5,512 nucleotides of DNA from Candidatus Babelota bacterium. Lineage in GTDB: Bacteria > Babelota > Babeliae > Babelales > Vermiphilaceae. The DNA is taken from NCBI GenBank assembly GCA_013213985.1, contig JABSSP010000126.1:1-5512 (forward strand), written 5' to 3'. Below the pieces are notes generated by a model that saw only the letters and a program-made list of their open reading frames with translations, was not told where the DNA came from and made no database searches. The position numbers were made by a program, and so were the translations under genes. Of the stretch, positions 1 to 4,055 are shown piece after piece (position 1 is the stretch's first letter; every line of letters begins with the position of its first letter).

Positions 1-848
1 AATCGGAAAAAAAGTTCCTCACCAATTATAACATTCCAACCCAAACGTTGGCAGGCGTTTTGTACTGCTTGAATATTACGCGGTGGTGTTGAAGATTCTA
101 AAAATAATGCAGGGATTTTTTTTTCTACAATAAAATAGGCAAGCGATTGTACGTCACGTGTGCCAATTTCTGATTGTGTGCTTATGCCTTGCAGGCCAAC
201 AACTGTAAAGCCATATTTTTTGCCAAAATAACTAAACGCGTCATGCGCGGTGACTAAAATTCGTTGTTCGGGTTTTAGTTTTTTTATTTTGGTAATAATG
301 TTTTGTTCTAAGTTTTGTAATTTTTTTAAATAGATGGTTGCTCGTTTTTGGTACGCATCTTTTTTTTGTGGATCAACTTGTGAAAGGGTGTCAGCAAGAT
401 GTTGTACAACAATTGACCATAAACTTACGTTGTGCCAAATGTGTGGGTCGTAGGTGTCTGCAATTTCTGATTCTATCAGACTGGTGGTTGGAATTGTTTG
501 TGTAACGGCAACGCTTGGCAAGTACGCAGACATTTTTTTTAAGATGCAGCTCATTTTATCTTCAAGGTGTAGACCATGATATAAAATAAGATCAGCATTA
601 ATTAAACGATGAACATCCCCCTCACGCGCACGATATAAATGAGGATCAACACCAGGTCCCATTAATGAATGAACAACAACATCAGTGTCGCCAATTTCTT
701 GCGCGGCGTCAGCAATAATATTAGTTGTGCAAACAATTGATAGTTTATTGCTGTTATTTTTTTTAATATGTTGATCATGATGATGTACATAGGTTGCAAA
801 AATAACTGTAAAAAGAACGCTTGCAATAATAAACCAACGAATGTGCAT
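1..848 (-). CDS. troA: TroA/ZnuA-type metal ABC transporter substrate-binding protein, C-terminus cut by window edge
   Basis: This is the extracytoplasmic metal-binding subunit of a cluster A-I ABC importer for Zn/Mn/Fe, which hands the ion to a membrane permease. Seen: an ATG at 848-846 opens a frame running off the left edge (282 codons visible; about 30 residues probably missing). Residues 1-21 are hydrophobic and act as a signal peptide or anchor; there is no lipobox Cys. Family metal ligands are recognisable as His70 (GVDPHLY), His136 (DPHIWH) and His202 (TAHDAFSYFG); the fourth, an Asp, would lie off the edge. The stretch at 218-253 (GLQGISTQSEIGT, then FLESS) is typical of the family. 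A His as third ligand, rather than the Glu of PsaA-type Mn binders, favours zinc or broad specificity. A short His cluster, HHHDQH, at residues 22-27 follows the signal. It begins 18 bases after lepA and is probably co-transcribed; no strong Shine-Dalgarno is visible. The permease and ATPase may lie to the left. The family is sure, the metal is not. Confidence 0.93.
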   Translation of the reverse strand, partial: MHIRWFIIASVLFTVIFATYVHHHDQHIKKNNSNKLSIVCTTNIIADAAQEIGDTDVVVHSLMGPGVDPHLYRAREGDVHRLINADLILYHGLHLEDKMSCILKKMSAYLPSVAVTQTIPTTSLIESEIADTYDPHIWHNVSLWSIVVQHLADTLSQVDPQKKDAYQKRATIYLKKLQNLEQNIITKIKKLKPEQRILVTAHDAFSYFGKKYGFTVVGLQGISTQSEIGTRDVQSLAYFIVEKKIPALFLESSTPPRNIQAVQNACQRLGWNVIIGEELFFR

Positions 849-866
849 ACAATTAAGGCAATCGAT

Positions 867-2684
867 TTAGCGTTTCAAAAGAGCGAGAAATGCTTCTTGT
901 GGAACTTCAACATTACCAACTTGTTTCATTTTCTTTTTACCCTTTTTTTGTTTTTCTAGAAGTTTTCGTTTTCGGGTAATGTCACCGCCGTAACATTTTG
1001 CAATAACATCTTTACGCAGTGCTGAAATAGTTTCACGTGCTAAAATTTTAGCACCAAGTGCAGCCTGAATTGCTACTACAAAGAGTTGGCGTGGAATGGT
1101 TTTGCGTAAACGTGCGGTTAAATCACGGCCCAGAGTATATGCTTTGTCACGGTGAATAATGCATGAAAGTGCGTCAACTGGATTTCCATTTAACAAGATA
1201 TCCAGTTTCACCAAATCAGATTCTTCGTATCTTTTTTCTTCATAATCGAAACTTGCGTATCCTGAACTCAGTGATTTCAACCTATCATAAAAATCAGTTG
1301 CAACTTCAGCAAGGGGAAGATCGTATTTTAAGATAACGCGTTCGTCATCTAAGTAATTCATGTCGACTTGTGTACCGCGCATTTCTTGGCACAGTGAAAG
1401 AATGTTCCCCATATATTTTTTGGGTGTAATAATGGTAGCACTTATTATTGGTTCTAAAATTGTATCTATTTTGCTTGTATCAGGAAAGTCAGATGGGTTT
1501 TCAACATCAATTTTGGTTCCGTTACTTAATACAAGTTTATATAACACGCTCGGTGCAGTAATAATAACTGATAAATTGTATTCTTGTTCTAGGCGTTGTT
1601 TAAAAACATCCATGTGCAGTAAACCTAAAAACCCGCATCTAAAACCAAGCCCAAGTGCAGGTGATGATTTTTTTTCAACTTTTACACTGGCGTCATTGAG
1701 TGTTAATTTTTCAATTGCGTCATGAAGTGCTTCAAAGTCATCATTTGAAACAGGAAAAATTCCGGCAAAAACAACCGGTTGTGCTGGTTTGAATCCTGCG
1801 AACGGTGTACCTTCTTTTTTTGCATGAAAAATGGTATCACCAACACGCGCTTCTTTTACACTTTTCATTCCGGAGACTAAATAGCCAACTTGCCCAGCAT
1901 ATAATGCATCAACTGGTTTCTCGTCAGGATACATCAACCCAAGTTCAAGAACTTCGTATTTGGTTCCTTGTTGTGCAAGGGTGATCATGTCACCTTTTTT
2001 AATGACACCGTTTTTTACGGCTATCAAACAAATAACACCACGGTAATCGTTAAACCATGAATCGAACAATAATGCTTTTAATGATTCGTCGCGACTTCCT
2101 TGCGGTGCAGGAATGCGTTCTATAATTGCGTCGAGTGTTTCAGTAATTCCAATTCCCGTTTTTGCTGATGTAAGGATAATTTCTTTTTGTTTAAAATCAA
2201 AAAGAGATTCCATTTGTTGTGAAACACGCGGTACATCAGCAGCGGCCATATCAACTTTATTAATGATTGGAACAATAGTTAAATCTTGGTCAAAGGCTAA
2301 ATAAAAGTTGGCCATGGTTTGTGCTTCAACACCTTGCGCGGCATCAACCAATAAAAGTGCGCCTTGGCATGCGTACAGTGAACGTGAAACTTCGTAACTA
2401 AAGTCAACGTGGCCTGGAGTATCAATTAGGTTAAGTAAATAAAGTTCGTCTTTGTATTCATAAAACATTGAAGCAGTTTGCGCTTTAACGGTGATCCCAC
2501 GTTCTCTTTCAACCTGGAGTTTGTCTAAAAATTGTTCATGGCGAGTGCGGTCAGAAATTGTTCCTGTTGTTTCTAATAATCGATCAGACAGTGTTGACTT
2601 GCCATGATCAATGTGAGCAATAATTGAAAAATTTCTAATGCGCTCAGTGGGAAAATCTTTAAGATTAATTTTTTTTAAATCCAT
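867..2684 (-). CDS. lepA: Elongation factor 4 (LepA/GUF1), ribosome-associated GTPase
   Basis: EF-4 is a translational GTPase that binds the ribosome, promotes back-translocation in vitro and has also been linked to 30S assembly. The 605 residues are the usual length and the gene is intact. GTPase motifs: G1 AHIDHGKST (23-31), G2 RGIT (62-65), G3 DTPGH (88-92), G4 NKVD (142-145), G5 SAK (173-175). Domain II covers about 195-290. Then comes the LepA signature CGFLGLLHMD (350-359), the EF-G V-like region, and the LepA-specific C-terminal domain with CYGGDI, RKRKLLEKQKKGKKKMKQ and a final GNVEVPQEAFLALL (590-603). It starts at the ATG at 2684, which gives the normal LepA N-terminus; no good Shine-Dalgarno precedes it. 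From memory, LDKLQVERERGIT and YAGQVGYL resemble mitochondrial GUF1 more than E. coli LepA (LDSMDLERERGIT). It heads a probable two-gene unit with the metal-binding protein gene and lies 82 bases after the small-gene pair. Confidence 0.98.
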   Translation of the reverse strand: MDLKKINLKDFPTERIRNFSIIAHIDHGKSTLSDRLLETTGTISDRTRHEQFLDKLQVERERGITVKAQTASMFYEYKDELYLLNLIDTPGHVDFSYEVSRSLYACQGALLLVDAAQGVEAQTMANFYLAFDQDLTIVPIINKVDMAAADVPRVSQQMESLFDFKQKEIILTSAKTGIGITETLDAIIERIPAPQGSRDESLKALLFDSWFNDYRGVICLIAVKNGVIKKGDMITLAQQGTKYEVLELGLMYPDEKPVDALYAGQVGYLVSGMKSVKEARVGDTIFHAKKEGTPFAGFKPAQPVVFAGIFPVSNDDFEALHDAIEKLTLNDASVKVEKKSSPALGLGFRCGFLGLLHMDVFKQRLEQEYNLSVIITAPSVLYKLVLSNGTKIDVENPSDFPDTSKIDTILEPIISATIITPKKYMGNILSLCQEMRGTQVDMNYLDDERVILKYDLPLAEVATDFYDRLKSLSSGYASFDYEEKRYEESDLVKLDILLNGNPVDALSCIIHRDKAYTLGRDLTARLRKTIPRQLFVVAIQAALGAKILARETISALRKDVIAKCYGGDITRKRKLLEKQKKGKKKMKQVGNVEVPQEAFLALLKR

Positions 2685-2730
2685 ATACTAACAATTTTTA
2701 TCAAGTGAAAAGAGTGACTAGCACATATCT

Positions 2731-2761
2731 TTCATTATACACAAGACACATTCATTATACA
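2731..2761. repeat. Two 11-bp direct repeats with 20-bp period around the lepA -10 boxes
   Basis: TTCATTATACA occurs at 2731-2741 and again at 2751-2761 (plus-strand reading), an exact 11-bp repeat whose copies start 20 bases apart. Each copy contains a TATAAT box on the minus strand. The repeat may mark tandem start sites, or two same-face binding sites for a regulator about two helical turns apart. It could also be chance in AT-rich DNA. Confidence 0.6.
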
Positions 2762-2762
2762 A
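2734..2762 (-). promoter_or_regulatory. Candidate sigma-70-type promoter for lepA
   Basis: On the minus strand a perfect -10 box TATAAT lies at 2739-2734. A weak -35, TTGTAT (3 of 6 matches to consensus), lies at 2762-2757 with a 17-base spacer. Transcription would start near 2728, giving a leader of about 44 bases before the lepA ATG. A second perfect TATAAT lies at 2759-2754 but has no visible -35. This would let lepA and the metal-binding gene be transcribed independently of the small-gene pair upstream. Confidence 0.5.
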
Positions 2763-2766
2763 TCAA

Positions 2767-3320
2767 TTAGCCATGTAGGCTTTTACTTGCGCATTCAAGC
2801 AAACATGATTCGACACTCGGATTGCCACTCGAACTTAGGCAGCCCTGAAAACACTCGCCGAATGGTGCAAGAAGTTTTAATGTTGGGCCGGCTGCTTTGA
2901 TGATTTGTCCCAGTTCTTTTAGATCGACCTGGTTTGCTAAGCTTTGTATGGTACTATCGACTTGATCTCCTGTTTGATTAATTTGATTTTTGATAAGAAG
3001 AGTTCCAACCACCACTGTGGCAAAGCCAGTTAAAACAAGGATCGGTTTCCCCCATTGTGAAAGTTTCTTGTTAACGCGTTCACAGAGTAAAACTCGTTTT
3101 TTTCCTCTGGGTAATGGAAGGGGGCTGATTGATCCTCCATTGAAAGAGACCTGTATGGAATCGACATGATTTATGTTTGTACTTGGCAGTAGTTCGGGTA
3201 TTTGAAGATAACCTATAGATGATTTTAGTCCTGTTTCATTCTCGGACGTATAGGTAGTATGAGAGGATAATAATGTGAAAGAAATTAATAGGGGATAAAA
3301 AGAAGAATTGAATTTTTCAT
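2767..3320 (-). pseudogene. Small exported/membrane protein with twin CX3C motif, frameshifted at its start (copy B of a tandem pair)
   Basis: I do not recognise this family. The frame is open from 3333 to the TAA at 2769-2767 but has no ATG, TTG or early GTG. The ATG at 3320, with a good Shine-Dalgarno, enters another frame and stops after 11 codons. One extra A in the A5 run at 3317-3313 would join them into a 184-residue protein starting MKKFNSSF. That matches copy A (3832), which has A6 at the same place. The restored protein has an N-terminal hydrophobic segment (about 8-20), a low-complexity middle, the conserved block RVLLCERVNKKLSQWGK (76-92), a hydrophobic segment (about 93-110), a polar helix-like stretch, and a C-terminal domain with Cys157-x3-Cys161 and Cys173-x3-Cys177. 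Only a GTG at 3015 could start the long frame as it stands, giving 82 residues without signal or conserved block; that is unlikely to be the native start. It may be a pseudogene, a slippage-switched gene or a sequencing error. No homology search was possible. Confidence 0.7.
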
Positions 3321-3327
3321 GAAATGG

Positions 3328-3334
3328 CCTTTCT
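3328..3334 (-). promoter_or_regulatory. Ribosome binding site of copy B that identifies its original start
   Basis: AGAAAGG (minus strand, 3334-3328) sits 7 bases before the ATG at 3320. The leader AAATAATAAG just upstream is also present before copy A (3832), where AAGGG has the same 7-base spacing. Conservation of leader, Shine-Dalgarno and ATG shows that 3320 was the ancestral start, although the frame after it is now wrong. Confidence 0.6.
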
Positions 3335-3361
3335 TATTATTTACTCTAGTTAATTCTAGTT

Positions 3362-3448
3362 TTACTTATGCTTTCCGGAACAGGTTATAAAGCAGTCAGC
3401 ATATGTTTTCTCTTGGTCTAAACATGTTACAACACAATCAAAAAATGG
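3362..3448 (-). pseudogene. C-terminal CX3C...CX3C tail of copy A, cut off by an in-frame stop
   Basis: Directly after the TAA that ends copy A, the same frame stays open for 28 codons to a second TAA at 3364-3362. The encoded tail begins PFFDCVVTCL and continues to DCFITC. It aligns with the end of copy B, which reads PFGECFQGCL and then SCLLEC: both have PF, two residues or fewer before the first Cys, C-x3-C-L, a spacer (9 residues here, 11 in copy B), then C-x3-C and a Lys soon after. This agreement in the same frame shows that the tail once belonged to the protein encoded at 3832-3449. It has no start codon of its own and would be made only by readthrough or after loss of the stop. Confidence 0.75.
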
Positions 3449-3457
3449 TTAAAATGG
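3440..3457 (-). repeat. 9-bp imperfect tandem duplication carrying the premature stop of copy A
   Basis: The minus strand reads CCATTTTAA (3457-3449) followed at once by CCATTTTTT (3448-3440), 7 of 9 bases identical. The first unit supplies the TAA. Deletion of 9 bases between the two CCATTTT copies would give CCATTTTTT, read as P-F-F, and join the gene to its cysteine tail in frame, giving LKPFFDC where copy B has LAPFGEC. Confidence 0.6.
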
Positions 3458-3832
3458 CTTGAGTTGCTGCTTCACTTCATTTTCAGTTTTTTTAATTTGA
3501 TCAATAATGAAAAAGGCTGAGAGTGCGCCAATTCCGACAATTAAAAGTGCTTTCCCCCATTTTGAAAGTTTTTGGCTCACTTGATCACAAAACGTAACTC
3601 GTTGTCTTGGACGTATTCTGGATTCTTTCCCTAATATATACTGGTGATCTGCTGTGAAGCTGGGAGTTCGGCTAATAGAATATGAATCATCATTATTTCT
3701 AAGTAACGATCTATCAAATGGAGTGTAATGATTATCTGTGCTTTCGCTAGCGTATATACTGTGAAAAAAAAAACTTGAAAAAAGAATTAAGAGGGGGGAA
3801 AAAAAAAGTGCAGATGTTTTTGATTTTTTCAT
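3449..3832 (-). CDS. Small exported/membrane protein, stops before its twin CX3C tail (copy A of a tandem pair)
   Basis: I do not recognise this family. The 127-residue frame starts at an ATG with AAGGG 7 bases upstream. Residues 1-28 look like a Sec signal (MKKSK, a Leu/Phe-rich core, then IYA before SES); there is no lipobox. A polar middle (29-70) leads to a basic stretch (R72-R78), the conserved block RVTFCDQVSQKLSKWGK (78-94) shared with copy B, a hydrophobic segment (about 95-110), and a charged end. Family resemblance to copy B continues past the TAA at 3451-3449 into a 28-codon tail, so this product is probably truncated relative to the ancestral protein (about 155 codons). The signal region contains long homopolymers (T9C6 and T10 on the coding strand). 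Copy B follows about 40 bases after the tail, so the two were probably an operon. Function is unknown; export to the membrane or beyond is inferred from the signal only. Confidence 0.65.
   Translation of the reverse strand: MKKSKTSALFFSPLLILFSSFFFHSIYASESTDNHYTPFDRSLLRNNDDSYSISRTPSFTADHQYILGKESRIRPRQRVTFCDQVSQKLSKWGKALLIVGIGALSAFFIIDQIKKTENEVKQQLKPF
3764..3807 (-). repeat. Homopolymer runs T10 and T9C6 inside the signal-peptide codons of copy A
   Basis: On the coding strand the signal sequence holds T9 (3807-3799) running directly into C6 (3798-3793), then T10 (3773-3764). All lie within the first 70 bases of the gene. Runs of this length are slippage-prone in replication and sequencing. In the frame given here the gene is open across all of them. 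Confidence 0.8.
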
Positions 3833-3880
3833 AGAAGTACCCTTATTATTTTCGGGATACTTATGTCAACATCGCTTGTA

Positions 3881-3904
3881 GTTAATAGCAGTCTAGTAAT
3901 TAAC
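3881..3904. repeat. Short inverted repeat in the divergent intergenic region
   Basis: GTTAAT (3881-3886) and ATTAAC (3899-3904) are exact reverse complements with a 12-base loop. The repeat brackets the weak -10 candidate of the small-gene pair, so it could be an operator. Six-base AT-rich arms are also expected by chance. No other strong structure or gene was seen in the 223 bases between the divergent genes. Confidence 0.3.
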
Positions 3905-3918
3905 ATTGGGTGGTGCAA
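3890..3918 (-). promoter_or_regulatory. Weak candidate promoter for the small-gene pair
   Basis: On the minus strand TTGCAC (3918-3913) and TAGACT (3895-3890) are separated by 17 bases, with 4 of 6 matches each to the sigma-70 boxes. Transcription would start near 3883, about 50 bases before the ATG of copy A. The -10 lies in the loop of a short inverted repeat. A perfect TTGACA at 3869-3864 is nearby, but a -10 spaced from it would fall on the Shine-Dalgarno, so I preferred the upstream pair. Confidence 0.25.
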
Positions 3919-4009
3919 AGACTTGGCTATGTAGTTTGCGTACCAAGGTGTGTATAAGGGTAGTTTTCTTGTCTTATTTGTTTGTTCGGGTTATTCTTAC
4001 AATATCCTC

Positions 4010-4018
4010 TGTTATAAA
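4010..4018 (+). promoter_or_regulatory. Candidate extended -10 promoter element for gyrA
   Basis: TGTTATAAA at 4010-4018 fits the extended -10 form TGnTATAAT with one mismatch. No convincing -35 is found 16 to 18 bases upstream, which extended -10 promoters can do without. The start would be near 4025, giving a leader of about 30 bases. Another -10-like TACAAT at 3998-4003 is an alternative. Confidence 0.4.
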
Positions 4019-4043
4019 GTAAATTGGTAGTCTTCGCTCATAT

Positions 4044-4048
4044 AAGGA
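4044..4048 (+). promoter_or_regulatory. Ribosome binding site of gyrA
   Basis: AAGGA at 4044-4048 lies 7 bases before the ATG at 4056 and fixes that codon as the start. The resulting N-terminus is about six residues longer before the conserved ELKSSFLDYAMSV motif than in E. coli GyrA. Confidence 0.75.
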
Positions 4049-4055
4049 CCTATCT

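Noticed and set aside
1360..1725. Plus-strand 121-codon frame, and shorter ones at 768-959 and 2113-2304
   Set aside because: They lie on the opposite strand of lepA or of the lepA/metal-binding junction, have no family features or ribosome binding sites, and are by-products of conserved coding sequence.
2767..2850. Homology of the twin CX3C domain to mitochondrial small Tim chaperones
   Set aside because: The CX3C spacing pattern is similar, but the domain is short and no other resemblance is visible, so this is at most an analogy.
2767..3015. An 82-codon frame from a GTG as the complete gene
   Set aside because: The same frame is open for another 106 codons upstream and that part matches the neighbouring copy A, including signal and conserved block. 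The GTG falls inside the hydrophobic segment, so it is not the native start.
3338..3362. CTAG-armed repeat between the small genes as a terminator or hairpin
   Set aside because: The arms are only 4 bp and AT-rich and there is no GC-rich stem or U-run in the right place. No convincing terminator was found anywhere in the window.
3449..3451. TAA reassigned or read as an amino acid (alternative genetic code)
   Set aside because: lepA, copy B and the copy A tail all end on TAA, and no TAA interrupts the conserved genes. A local 9-bp duplication explains the stop better.
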